From the NCBI RefSeq assembly GCF_007997135.1, contig NZ_VORU01000008.1:1-64000 (forward strand): a DNA stretch of 64,000 nt, in the 5' to 3' direction. The first letter of the stretch is position 1. Each line of letters begins with the position of its first letter. This document shows positions 18,486 through 26,850 of the stretch, one piece after another. The notes below the pieces were generated by a model, which saw nothing but the letters and a program-made list of their open reading frames with translations, had not been told where the DNA came from and ran no database searches. The translations under genes were made by a program, and so were the position numbers. The stretch comes from Aequorivita lipolytica. Its GTDB lineage: Bacteria > Bacteroidota > Bacteroidia > Flavobacteriales > Flavobacteriaceae.

Positions 18486-20330
18486 ATGAAGAATAGTTAC
18501 TTTTCCCAAATAAAGGCTTTTGGTTTTCTTGCTTTTTTTAGTCTTTTTACTTTTAATGGATTTGCGCAGGTTGGGATTGGGACTACTGCTCCTAATGCCA
18601 ATGCTTTGCTTGACATAGATGCTACGATAACGCCGGGAGGATTTCTTTTACCTCGAGTGGCGTTAACTGGTACTGCAGATGTCGCGCCATTAAGTGCACA
18701 TGTTGAGGGTATGACTGTCTACAACACTGCAGCTGTAAGTGATGTTACCCCAGGTTATTATTACAATGATGGTGGCAATTGGGTTCGTATTGGAGGGAGA
18801 GGCGATTATTGGAGTACTCTAGGGAGTGCAGGAACTAATGCGGCTAATAACTTTATTGGCACAACAGATAATCAGCCTTTAGCATTTAGAGTAAACAATT
18901 CAGAACGAATGGGAATTTTAACTAATGGCAATGTTGGAATAGGAGGTTATTATGGTGATGTAAAATTGAATATTACCGGCGGGACTAACGCTTATGGCGT
19001 TTTTAGTACTGTAACTGAAAGTGGTGCGCAGGCAATTTATGCCAGTAGCAATCAGGCCAATGGCTTGGGTGTTATGGCTACAAATTCAAATACAAGTTCC
19101 AGTACTGCAATTGTAGGTATTGGAAATAACTCTGGAACATATGCGACAGGTCTTTCCGGAACAGGTATAGCTGGTACTGCTGCCGAAAATGGTTATGGTG
19201 TAATGGGCTCGCATTTTAATGGTACTAATGTTAATCGATTTGGTGTTTTAGGTACTCCTTTTTATGGAGTTGGTAGTAATTTTAGTGCAAATAATTATGG
19301 ATGGATGAATTCTGAAACAGAAGGATTATATACACAAAGGAATAATAATAATTATGCAATTTTAGCTAGTTATGATAATGTATGGGATGAAAATTTTGGA
19401 ATAATTGCTTCTGCGAATGGAGGCACTTATAATACGGGTTTACTTGTTGCTTCTGGTGAAACGGTGATATCTGCCCATTTAGGAGCCAACAGTAATACAG
19501 CCCAATTACCAAGAGGATATAATGGATCCCTATTTTTACAACGAGGTAATGCAACAGGTAGAATTTTTTTCACTGTAGGTAATCAAAATTATTTTGTAAA
19601 TTCATCTGGTACAGGCGATTATTCAGAATATTTTAAAACAAGTGACAGAACACTTGGGGTGGGTGAGATAGTAGCCATGGATCCAAATAATGCGAGTGGA
19701 GTAAGAAGAGCCCGGCCAAGTGATGTATCAAAAACCGTAGGTATTGTTTCCATAGGTGGAACAAGAAATAATGACAATATTGGAGGCACAAGAGGAGATG
19801 ACCCTAACTATGTCAATATAGGGCTTTTGGGGCAGGTGCCAGTTTTAGTTACTGTAGAAAACGGAAATATCAAACCTGGCGACCCACTAACTATTTCAAA
19901 AAAATATAGGGGCAGAGCAGTCAAAGCCACTGAATCCTGCCGCATTATAGGCTATGCGCTTACTCATTTTCCTTATGTTAGCGGAGAACAAAGTTATGAA
20001 ACTGATATTAATGGCACAGATAAGTTAAAGCTTAGGGATAACCACGTAATGTGCTATGTCAATCCGGTATGGTATGAACCTGCGGATGAAAACTTGGGTG
20101 ATGGAATCGAAATTATCCCATCCGAAAGCGCCTTTGATATGATCGCCAGAGTAAATTTAGAAGTGGATGCTGAAAATCCAAAAAAGGACTTAATACGCGA
20201 TAGACCAAAATTTGGTTCAAACAAGCAAGAGATGGTCCTTAAAAATGTCGAAAATTCAAGTGAAGTTAAATTAGAAAAACATCAAGAGGAATTGAATTCA
20301 AATGATGAAAATGTTAAAGATAATAACTAA
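18486..20330 (+). CDS. Secreted tail-fibre-like protein with 'VGIGTTAP' start
   Basis: The 614-residue protein has a signal peptide (about 1-27) followed by QVGIGTTAPNANALLDIDA, the standard opening of the flavobacterial 'GIGT.xP..LDV' surface/tail-fibre-like family. Residues about 130-360 are Gly/Asn/Ser/Thr-rich and beta-helix-like, with repeated AYGV/GYGVMG-type segments. About 385-560 is a compact domain containing GEIVAMDPNNASGVRRARPSD and LVTVENGNIKPGDPLTISKKYRGRAVKAT. Such proteins probably trimerise at the cell surface. It sits between wzc and wzm but is not a polysaccharide enzyme. It has its own terminator. Confidence 0.6.
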   Translation: MKNSYFSQIKAFGFLAFFSLFTFNGFAQVGIGTTAPNANALLDIDATITPGGFLLPRVALTGTADVAPLSAHVEGMTVYNTAAVSDVTPGYYYNDGGNWVRIGGRGDYWSTLGSAGTNAANNFIGTTDNQPLAFRVNNSERMGILTNGNVGIGGYYGDVKLNITGGTNAYGVFSTVTESGAQAIYASSNQANGLGVMATNSNTSSSTAIVGIGNNSGTYATGLSGTGIAGTAAENGYGVMGSHFNGTNVNRFGVLGTPFYGVGSNFSANNYGWMNSETEGLYTQRNNNNYAILASYDNVWDENFGIIASANGGTYNTGLLVASGETVISAHLGANSNTAQLPRGYNGSLFLQRGNATGRIFFTVGNQNYFVNSSGTGDYSEYFKTSDRTLGVGEIVAMDPNNASGVRRARPSDVSKTVGIVSIGGTRNNDNIGGTRGDDPNYVNIGLLGQVPVLVTVENGNIKPGDPLTISKKYRGRAVKATESCRIIGYALTHFPYVSGEQSYETDINGTDKLKLRDNHVMCYVNPVWYEPADENLGDGIEIIPSESAFDMIARVNLEVDAENPKKDLIRDRPKFGSNKQEMVLKNVENSSEVKLEKHQEELNSNDENVKDNN

Positions 20331-20440
20331 ACTATCTAGTTTATTGAAAACTTTACCAATTCACAACACCTTGGAAATAAAACCAAAATAAATAATAGTA
20401 ATTCCACACGGCTAATTTGTGCTGATAGTAAAACAATAAA

Positions 20441-20480
20441 AAACCGCTGCATTTCATTATGTAGCGGTTTTGTTCTTTTT
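20441..20480 (+). terminator. Terminator of the tail-fibre-like gene
   Basis: The 11-base arms AAACCGCTGCA (20441-20451) and TGTAGCGGTTT (20460-20470), with one G-U pair, are followed by TGTTCTTTTT. Confidence 0.85.
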
Positions 20481-20615
20481 AAGGGTTTCCTTCTCATTGA
20501 CAGTTTGAGTGTTTTTTCTCATAATAAAACTGAGAAATTACAATCTTAGCTGATTTAATGGACTTAAATCCAATGGCAACTAGATTTTGAGAATAGCTGA
20601 TTATAGAGGTGGTGA

Positions 20616-21032
20616 AGTGGCACCTTTAACTCAGCAACCTTAAATATTTCTGGTACCAATCCTACAAATTGGGAATTAATAGGAGAAAGCTCAATTACAT
20701 ATTTAAACAATACAGCTAATATTATAAAATCAACCTATTCCGCAGATCCAGCAGATTTAAATGGGGTTATTACTGCCATAACAAGAACTACAGGAACAGC
20801 TGGAGCATTTGGTACTTTTATTGCTACCCTTCCTGGTACAATTTTAAATTATGCCAGTGCATCGCCTAGCGGGACTGGTAATTTTTGGGTAAATACGTTT
20901 AACCAAGCCCGAGATATTGGGTTGGTTGATAACACAGTTTACTTCTACCAACTTTGGCGAAAAGGTAATATAGAAACACCTGTTGCTAACAATGAAACCT
21001 TTAGCTTGATTCCACTGCGCATCGATCAATAA
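20616..21032 (+). pseudogene. C-terminal remnant of a surface/tail-like beta protein
   Basis: An open stretch of 138 codons ends in TAA at 21030-21032 but has no ATG, GTG or TTG start near its 5' end and is preceded directly by an in-frame TGA. The peptide is compact and ordered (SGTFNSATLNISG..., GNFWVNTFNQARDIGLVDNTVYFYQLWRKG..., ending SLIPLRIDQ) and looks like the C-terminal domain of a secreted or tail-fibre-like protein. It lies 285 bases after the tail-fibre-like gene and may be the residue of a second copy or of a larger ancestral gene. No closer family was recognised. Confidence 0.55.
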
Positions 21033-21450
21033 AAGAATTTATTAAAGCGAACTTCAAAAGACAAATTGTATTCTTGCAGCTTTGTTTTTTGAATTGTTAT
21101 TATTCAAGCGAGCGTTACGAAGAATCTATTCAGTTTACTTCTGAGTAAAATTAGAAAGACTTCAATTAAGATATTTCAAACTAATAAAAAGACTGTTTAT
21201 TAGGAACAAGTCTCTGAAGACAATATTGTTTGCAGAGGTTTGTTCGTAATAATTAGCTACAATTTTATGCGTTACATATTTTGTAGGAAAAAAGGGCTGT
21301 TTTCTTACGTTTTAACGACTTATCTATGGCTTATCTATGGCTTATCTATGGAGTATCTATTTAGATGGTTGGATTTTTGGATTGTTGGATTGTTGGATTG
21401 TTGGATTTTTAGATGTGACCCATTGTTGTGACTTCGCTTAATGAGAATCC
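21033..21450. repeat. AT-rich gap with 12-bp and 10-bp tandem repeats
   Basis: No gene was found. A tandem CTTATCTATGG unit lies at 21317-21355 and a GGATTGTTGGATTG unit at 21366-21410. This is the start of the repeat hotspot. Confidence 0.75.
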
Positions 21451-21610
21451 TAGAATAAGTATACAGTTGCAGTTGGCGGTGGTAGTGGCAGTGAATTGTT
21501 AAGTTGAAGTTGAAATCGAAAATGAAATCGAAATCGAAGTTGAAGATGAAGATGAAGATGAAGATGAAGATGAAGATGAAGATGAAGATGAAAAATAAAA
21601 TGAAAATGAA
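21451..21610. repeat. Composite repeat copy 1: GTATACAGTTGCAGTTGG module plus GAAGAT/GAAATC hexamers
   Basis: A roughly 60-base module (21455-21508) is followed by purine-rich 6-bp tandem repeats (GAAATC, then about eight GAAGAT copies). The module occurs again at 21716-21770 and 23701-23760. Confidence 0.85.
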
Positions 21611-21618
21611 ACCGAGAA

Positions 21619-21815
21619 CCGACAACCGAAAACCCTTCGACTCCGCTCAGGGTACGACTTGAAAAAATTTTGAGTTTGTGTCCCGATAGCTATCGGGATT
21701 GTGAATTTGACTCGTCCTAAAATAAGTATACAGTTGCAGTTGGCGGTGGTAGTGAATTGTTAAGTTGAAGGTGAAATCGAAAATGAAATCGAAATCGAAA
21801 TCGAAGTTGAAGTTG
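21619..21815. repeat. Left direct repeat of about 200 bp flanking the YefM/YoeB region
   Basis: The block runs CCGACAACCGAAAAC, a CTTCGACTCCGCTCAGGG REP, GAAAAAATTTTGAGTTTGTG, the TCCCGATAGCTATCGGGA palindrome (21681-21698), the GTATACAGTTGCAG module, then GAAATC hexamers. The same succession, nearly base for base, is at 23603-23808. Between the copies lie the 38-bp repeats and the toxin-antitoxin genes. Confidence 0.85.
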
Positions 21816-21867
21816 AAAAAGAAATGGAAATCGAAATCGCCAAGTAACCCATCCCGTCCTGTTCCCA

Positions 21868-22250
21868 AAGCCCATCTCGTCTTCCGTAGCTTTAGCGTAG
21901 GGAGAAATCCCACCTCGTCTTCCGTAGCTTTAGCGTAGGGAGAAACTCACAAATAAAATACGAGCGACGAGCGACGAGCGATGAGCGATGAGCGATGAGC
22001 GATGAGCGAAGAGGGATTTTCAATCAAAATATCCAATAACTCAGTAACCCAATAACCCATCCCGTCCTAAATACTGATTCCCTTCAGTCTTGGTTCTTGG
22101 TTCTCGGTTCCCTTCAATCCTGTTTCCGAATCCCGAATCCCAAATCCCAATCCTGTCACACTGAGCGCAGCCGAAGTGCCAAATCTGTCACACTGAGCGC
22201 AGCCGAAGTGCCAAACTCACAAACTCACTCGACCTGACAGCAATACAAGT
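21868..22250. repeat. Two 38-bp units, GAGCGACGAGCGATGAG tandem, two REP copies
   Basis: Two copies of the CTCGTCTTCCGTAGCTTTAG unit lie at 21868-21947, GAGCGACGAGCGATG-type units at 21961-22012, CCAATAACCCAATAACCC at 22030-22052, and two tandem TGTCACACTGAGCGCAGCC REP-like units at 22154-22178 and 22186-22210. No gene was found. Confidence 0.85.
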
Positions 22251-22435
22251 GTCAGTTCCAATGTTATGAGAAATTCGTTTTGGTGCTTGCGGTAAAATAA
22301 TTGAAATCCAAATAAAAAAATTAGCTTACAGATCTATTTTTTTAATCCGTAAGCCTAGAATAATAGTGTCAAAAATTAATGAAGAAAAGTGTTGTTTTTT
22401 TACCTCAGTTCTTGGTTAGCATCAGTACTTTTTTT

Positions 22436-22693
22436 TCAGTCATAATGAAATCTGCATTTTGCAATTAAAATTTCTCCTTCGTTATATTGATAAATCAGTC
22501 TATGTTCGCTATCAATTCGCCTTGACCAAAATCCAGAGTATTTATGCTTTAAAGGTTCAGGTTTTCCAATTCCGTCGAAAGGGTTTCTTGCTATATCTTT
22601 CAGAAGTTCATTTATTTTTTTCAACTTTTTCCTGTCTGTTTTCTGCCAATACAGATAATCCTCCCAAGACTCGTCAACAAATACATATTTCAT
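22436..22693 (-). CDS. yoeB: YoeB-family mRNA interferase toxin
   Basis: The 85-residue RelE-superfamily toxin cleaves mRNA in the ribosomal A site. By alignment in memory with E. coli YoeB the catalytic residues are all in place: Glu46 (GKPEPLKH), Arg65 (EHRL) and His83 (CRFHY). FWSRRI and YLYWQKTD also match. It follows its antitoxin with a one-base gap on the minus strand, the usual antitoxin-first order, so the pair is co-transcribed and autoregulated in known systems. It appears intact. Confidence 0.93.
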   Translation of the reverse strand: MKYVFVDESWEDYLYWQKTDRKKLKKINELLKDIARNPFDGIGKPEPLKHKYSGFWSRRIDSEHRLIYQYNEGEILIAKCRFHYD

Positions 22694-22694
22694 A

Positions 22695-22949
22695 TTAGTT
22701 TTCGATCAAGTCTTTATTGAAAGTTACTCCGTTTTTCAATTTTTCAATTGCAGAATCTAATCTCAATTCATTCTTTCGAGAAGACAATTCGTGATTAGTC
22801 GCCATTAGAGAATTGTATTCCTGTAGAGACATAACAACGATTCCAGAATCTTTGCCACGATTTATAATCAGAGTTTCAAAGTTTTTTGTTACTCGATCCA
22901 AATAAGTTTTAATATCCTTTCTAAAGTCCGAAACAGTTGTAATTTGCAT
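22695..22949 (-). CDS. yefM: YefM-family (Phd/YefM) antitoxin
   Basis: The antitoxin has 84 residues when started at ATG 22949 (MQITTVSDFRKDIKTYLDRV), which is preferred over the upstream ATG at 22985 because family members begin M.....S.FR..l..YL. The N-terminal half (1-50) is the Phd/YefM DNA-binding fold with VVMSLQEYNSLMAT. The C-terminal tail is the toxin-binding segment. It neutralises YoeB and represses the operon. Confidence 0.9.
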   Translation of the reverse strand: MQITTVSDFRKDIKTYLDRVTKNFETLIINRGKDSGIVVMSLQEYNSLMATNHELSSRKNELRLDSAIEKLKNGVTFNKDLIEN

Positions 22950-23089
22950 GATATTGTATTTAATTAAGTACAAATATATGTACAAAATATGATTTACGCA
23001 ATTTATTTCGTATTGCTGCTAATATGAGTATATACAACAGGTAGATGTTCTATATTTCAAATATAGGGATTAGATTAAAATATTTTTTA

Positions 23090-23190
23090 AAATATAAAAA
23101 AACCCAATAACCCAATAACCCAATAACCTTTCCCGTCTTAAGCCCTACGTCTTACCGTCCTATGTTCCCGATGAAAAATCGGGGCAAGCT
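23090..23190. repeat. CCCAATAA tandem and CCCGTCCTA low-complexity spacer
   Basis: AACCCAATAACCCAATAACC tandem units (23101-23129) and a CGTCTTAAGCCCTACGTCTTACC tract. Similar CCCGTCCTA-type stretches recur at 17935-17975, 18118-18150, 21845-21870 and 22058-22090. No gene was found. Confidence 0.75.
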
Positions 23191-23202
23191 CTGTTTCCAA
23201 AT

Positions 23203-23468
23203 CCCACCTCGTCTTCCGTAGCTTTAGCGTAGGGAGAAATTCCACCTCGTCTTCCGTAGCTTTAGCGTAAGGAGAAATCCCACCTCGTCTTCCGTAGCTT
23301 TAGCGTAGGGAGAAATTCCACCTCGTCTTCCGTAGCTTTAGCGTAGGGAGAAATCCCACCTCGTCTTCCGTAGCTTTAGCGTAGGGAGAAATCCCACCTC
23401 GTCTTCCGTAGCTTTAGCGTAGGGAGAAATCCCACCTCGTCTTCCGTAGCTTTAGCGTAGGGAGAAAT
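23203..23468. repeat. Seven tandem copies of a 38-bp unit
   Basis: The starts of the conserved CACCTCG core fall at 23205, 23243, 23281, 23319, 23357, 23395 and 23433, an exact 38-base period. The copies differ by a base or two (AAATTCC versus AAATCCC, GTAAGG versus GTAGGG). Two further copies lie at 21868-21947. The core CTTCCGTAGCTTTAGCGTAG resembles Bacteroidota REP-type sequence, and a related element occurs at 56239-56266. There are no unique spacers, so this is not a CRISPR array. Confidence 0.93.
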
Positions 23469-23513
23469 CCCGAATTAACAAATTAAATGTCTTGACCCCC
23501 GCCCCTAAAGGGG

Positions 23514-23600
23514 AGAAAATCGAAATCGAAATCGAAATCGAAATCGAAATCGAAGTTGAAGTTGAAGATGAAGTTGAAAAAGTAAATGAAAACGAAATTG
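23514..23600. repeat. GAAATC hexamer repeats after a GCCCCTAAAGGGGAG element
   Basis: A GCCCCTAAAGGGGAGAAAATC element is followed by five or six GAAATC units and GAAGTT/GAAGAT variants. The purine-rich strand is the plus strand. Confidence 0.85.
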
Positions 23601-23602
23601 AA

Positions 23603-23808
23603 ACCGACAACCGAAAACACTTCGACTCCGCTCAGGGACGACTTGAAAAAATTTTGAGTTTGTGTCCCGATAGCTATCGGGATTGTGAATTTGACTCGTC
23701 CTAAAATAAGTATACAGTTGCAGTTGGCGGTGGTAGTGGCAGTGAATTGTTAAGTTGAAGGTGAAATCGAAAATGAAATCGAAATCGAAATCGAAATCGA
23801 AGTTGAAG
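23603..23808. repeat. Right direct repeat of about 205 bp flanking the YefM/YoeB region
   Basis: This copy has the same order as 21619-21815: CCGACAACCGAAAAC, REP (23619-23637), palindrome TCCCGATAGCTATCGGGA at 23665-23682, the GTATACAGTTGCAG module (23701-23760) and GAAATC hexamers. It has GGCAGTG once more than the left copy. Confidence 0.85.
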
Positions 23809-24150
<342 letters not shown>

Positions 24151-24248
24151 GAGAACCGACAACAGAGAACTGATAACCGAGAACAGACATCAGTTAAACC
24201 AAAATACTTATATTAGCCACTAAGAAAAACAAGCCTCCCCGCATCTAC

Positions 24249-25094
24249 ATGGAATTGGAAACCAAAGTCTATCAAAAGGAAAACAACCTGCGCCTTGGCA
24301 AGTTACTGAAAGAGAGTCTGGCAGACATTGGTCGGTCTCGGTTTTTGTCTTTTCAATTGGCTAAACGGGATATACAGGCGCAGTATCGTCAAAGTTATTT
24401 AGGGATTATTTGGGCGTTTGTTACGCCGCTTGCCACCGCTTTTATTTGGATATTTCTAAACAATTCAGGAACGGTTCGTATTACCGATACTGGCATTCCG
24501 TATCCGGTATATGCTTTTTCCGGCACTTTGTTATGGTCTATTATTACCGAATCTATCAATTCGCCTATGGCGAGTACCAATGGTGCGAAGTCTATTTTGT
24601 CTAAAATCAACTTTCCAAAGGAGGCATTGGTTATTTCTGGAGTTTACAAGCTATTGTTTAACAGTTCCATAAAAGTAGTGTTACTGTTGGTGTTTATTTT
24701 CTTTTATGGCGTGGGTTTTCATTGGAGTCTGTTGCTGTTTCCTATTGCAATTTTAGGAGGTATATTATTTGGCACCACATTGGGGTTGTTTATTACTCCT
24801 TTGGGAATGCTGTATAAAGATATAGGTAGATTAATAAGTTTTGGACTGGGTTTTTTGATGTATGTAACGCCCGTTGTTTACGCAATACCGAAAAGCGGAA
24901 TAATGAAAACCGTTATGGAGCTTAACCCTTTTACACCAATTATATTAACAGCCCGCGATTTGGCCGTGGGTATGCCGCCCGTGCACTTGACTTATTTTTT
25001 AATAGTAATCACTTGCTGTGTACCTTTGTTTTTTATTGCTTTGTTGTTTTATAGAATTTCGATTCCTATTTTAGTTGAGCGGATGAGCGCGTAA
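24249..25094 (+). CDS. wzm: Polysaccharide ABC exporter permease (Wzm type)
   Basis: The 281-residue ABC-2 permease has about six membrane segments (approximately 50-72, 88-105, 130-155, 165-190, 195-215 and 247-268) and a long cytosolic N-terminus with LSFQLAKRDIQAQYRQSYLGIIWAFVTP, the conserved entry segment of Wzm/TagG proteins. It moves undecaprenyl-linked glycan across the inner membrane with its ATPase partner, encoded 0.5 kb downstream. A four-helix-bundle gene with its repeat borders separates the two, an unusual interruption of a wzm-wzt pair. Confidence 0.88.
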   Translation: MELETKVYQKENNLRLGKLLKESLADIGRSRFLSFQLAKRDIQAQYRQSYLGIIWAFVTPLATAFIWIFLNNSGTVRITDTGIPYPVYAFSGTLLWSIITESINSPMASTNGAKSILSKINFPKEALVISGVYKLLFNSSIKVVLLLVFIFFYGVGFHWSLLLFPIAILGGILFGTTLGLFITPLGMLYKDIGRLISFGLGFLMYVTPVVYAIPKSGIMKTVMELNPFTPIILTARDLAVGMPPVHLTYFLIVITCCVPLFFIALLFYRISIPILVERMSA

Positions 25095-25095
25095 T

Positions 25096-25130
25096 CAGTT
25101 GTCGGTTCTCAGTTGTCAGTTATCGGTTAA
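25096..25130. repeat. GTTGTCGGTTCTCAGTTGTC border before the IVP gene
   Basis: CAGTTGTCGGTTCTCAGTTG-type units (plus strand G/T-rich) start directly after the wzm stop. They are complementary in sense to the ACAACAGACAACCGACAAC array at 25535-25640 on the other side of the IVP gene. Confidence 0.7.
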
Positions 25131-25173
25131 ATACGTAAGTTTATAAAGGAGGGGTAAATGAAATAATATTAGC

Positions 25174-25536
25174 ATGAAATCTTATAAAGATTTAGATATT
25201 TATAATTTGGCTTTTCAATTCTCCATCGAAGTACACCACGTTTCGTTGAAGATGCCAAAATTTGAACTGTATGAACAAGGAAGTCAAGTTAGAAGATCCG
25301 CAAAGAGTGTAAAGGATAATATTATTGAAGGGTATGGAAGAAGAAATTACAAACAAGACTTTATAAAATTCCTGACCTATTCCCAAGCTTCCTTATTGGA
25401 ATGCAAGGGACAGTTGGAAACAATTCAAGAATTATATGATATCCCAGAAGTGCCTGAAGTAATTACAAAATATGATGGTTTAGGCGCAAAGATTTTTACA
25501 TTTACTCAATATGTAGAAAAAAATTGGAAAACTTAA
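25174..25536 (+). CDS. Four-helix-bundle protein of the 23S-rRNA IVP/S23 family
   Basis: The 120-residue protein opens [31 protein letters not shown] and contains [21 protein letters not shown] and FLTYSQASLLECKGQLETIQEL, the signatures of the IVP/S23 family. Homologues occur in 23S rRNA intervening sequences, and a related fold (Avd) serves diversity-generating retroelements. Here it is free-standing, between wzm and wzt. The role is unknown. No reverse transcriptase or rRNA is nearby. A decayed paralogue is at 55871-56150. Confidence 0.85.
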   Translation: MKSYKDLDIYNLAFQFSIEVHHVSLKMPKFELYEQGSQVRRSAKSVKDNIIEGYGRRNYKQDFIKFLTYSQASLLECKGQLETIQELYDIPEVPEVITKYDGLGAKIFTFTQYVEKNWKT

Positions 25537-25640
25537 CAGACAACAGACAACAGACAACAGACAACAGACAACAGACAACAGACAACAGACAACAGACAAC
25601 AGACAACAGACAACAGACAACCGACAACCGACAACCGAAC
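25535..25640. repeat. 7-bp tandem array (ACAACAG) abutting the wzt start
   Basis: About fifteen 7-base units (the last three ACAACCG) run from the IVP stop codon to the base before the wzt ATG. Since 7 is not a multiple of 3, gain or loss of one unit shifts any reading frame that crosses the array. Confidence 0.95.
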
Positions 25641-26846
25641 ATGCCCAACAATGAAGTTTTAGTTCAAGTACAACATCTCTCCAAAAAGTTCTGTAAAGAC
25701 CTTAAGACCAGCCTTTGGTATGGGGTGAAGGATTTGGCTAGTGGGTTAAGCGGTAACCAAAATGAGCGGGAACTGCGGCCACAAGAGTTTTGGGCGGTGA
25801 AGGATATTAGTTTTGAGCTACGCCGTGGCGAATGTTTGGGGCTTATTGGCCATAATGGGGCTGGAAAATCTACACTATTGAAAATACTGAACGGCCTCAT
25901 AAACCCCGATGCGGGCAAAGTGACCATCAAAGGACGGGTAGGAGCATTGATAGAACTGGGTGCAGGTTTTAACCCTATTTTGAGTGGGAGGGAAAACATT
26001 TATAACAACGGTGCGATCCTTGGGTTTACCAAAAAAGAGATAGAAGAGAAAGTGGAAGAAATTATAGACTTTGCCGAAATACGCGAGTTTATAGATATGC
26101 CAGTACAAAATTACAGTAGCGGGATGAAGGTGCGCCTGGGCTTTGCCGTGGCGGCACAAATGGAACCCGATGTTTTGATTATTGATGAGGTTTTGGCGGT
26201 GGGCGATCTGGGCTTTGTATTAAAATGTTTTAAACAGATAGACACCCTCCTCCCTAATACGGCTATAGTTTTTGTATCGCACTCTATGCCGATGGTTTCG
26301 CGTATTTGTAACCAGATTATTTTGATGGAAAAAGGAAAGGCAGTTTTTCAAGGGGAAGATGTAGGGAAGGCGATTGATAAGTATTATACCCGTTTTGTAG
26401 ATAACGATAGCAATGTGGTATTTGATGATGGGAGTATTGCGTATGAAAGCGTGGAAATCTTGGAAGCAAAAGCTTACGAGAAGAATATTCCTCAGATAGA
26501 ATGGGGGAATACTTTTAAATTGAAATTTAAGTTTAGAAAGAATACATTGAATGAACCCCCAGCATTTTACATTTCCATTTTTGACAAAGAACAACGTCCA
26601 GTGGCTATTTTAGAACCTAATATAGAAGAGTTGGATTCTAAAAATGATTCTAACCTGATTGAATTTATTGTTGAACACAAAAATTTACAACTTTCAAAAG
26701 GTATTTACTCCTTAAATATTGTTGTTTCAAAAAAGACCAATAATGAACCGCTTCTTCGTATGAATGGAATATTATCCTTTCAAGTGCTCCATCAAACTGA
26801 TACATGGCCTCCATTTTTATTAAAATCTTCCTTCCAATCAATATAG
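25641..26846 (+). CDS. wzt: Polysaccharide ABC exporter ATPase (Wzt type) with C-terminal domain
   Basis: The 401-residue protein starts at the ATG at 25641 (MPNNEVLVQVQHLSKKF). A TTG 117 bases upstream would add a NRQQTTD-repeat leader and is rejected. The ATPase domain (about 1-250) has Walker A GHNGAGKSTLL (70-80), signature NYSSGMKVRLGF and Walker B VLIIDEVLAVGD. The remainder (about 280-400) is the beta-sandwich region that in Wzt binds the terminal modification of the glycan, so substrate recognition may reside there. Confidence 0.9.
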   Translation: MPNNEVLVQVQHLSKKFCKDLKTSLWYGVKDLASGLSGNQNERELRPQEFWAVKDISFELRRGECLGLIGHNGAGKSTLLKILNGLINPDAGKVTIKGRVGALIELGAGFNPILSGRENIYNNGAILGFTKKEIEEKVEEIIDFAEIREFIDMPVQNYSSGMKVRLGFAVAAQMEPDVLIIDEVLAVGDLGFVLKCFKQIDTLLPNTAIVFVSHSMPMVSRICNQIILMEKGKAVFQGEDVGKAIDKYYTRFVDNDSNVVFDDGSIAYESVEILEAKAYEKNIPQIEWGNTFKLKFKFRKNTLNEPPAFYISIFDKEQRPVAILEPNIEELDSKNDSNLIEFIVEHKNLQLSKGIYSLNIVVSKKTNNEPLLRMNGILSFQVLHQTDTWPPFLLKSSFQSI

Positions 26847-26850
26847 TTTT

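Noticed and set aside
21335-21913. Open frames of FIFIFIF or FDFDFDF type on the minus strand
   Set aside because: Products of hexamer and purine repeats, not real proteins.
23203-23468. Possible CRISPR array
   Set aside because: Repeats are directly adjacent with no unique spacers, and no cas genes are near.
25174-25536. Diversity-generating retroelement, because IVP resembles Avd
   Set aside because: No reverse transcriptase, template or variable repeat is recognisable in the window.
25524-25640. N-terminal extension of wzt through the 7-bp array (TTG at 25524)
   Set aside because: It would start within the IVP gene, add a meaningless NRQQTTD repeat and bypass the well-placed ATG at 25641. 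Kept only as a phase-variation possibility.
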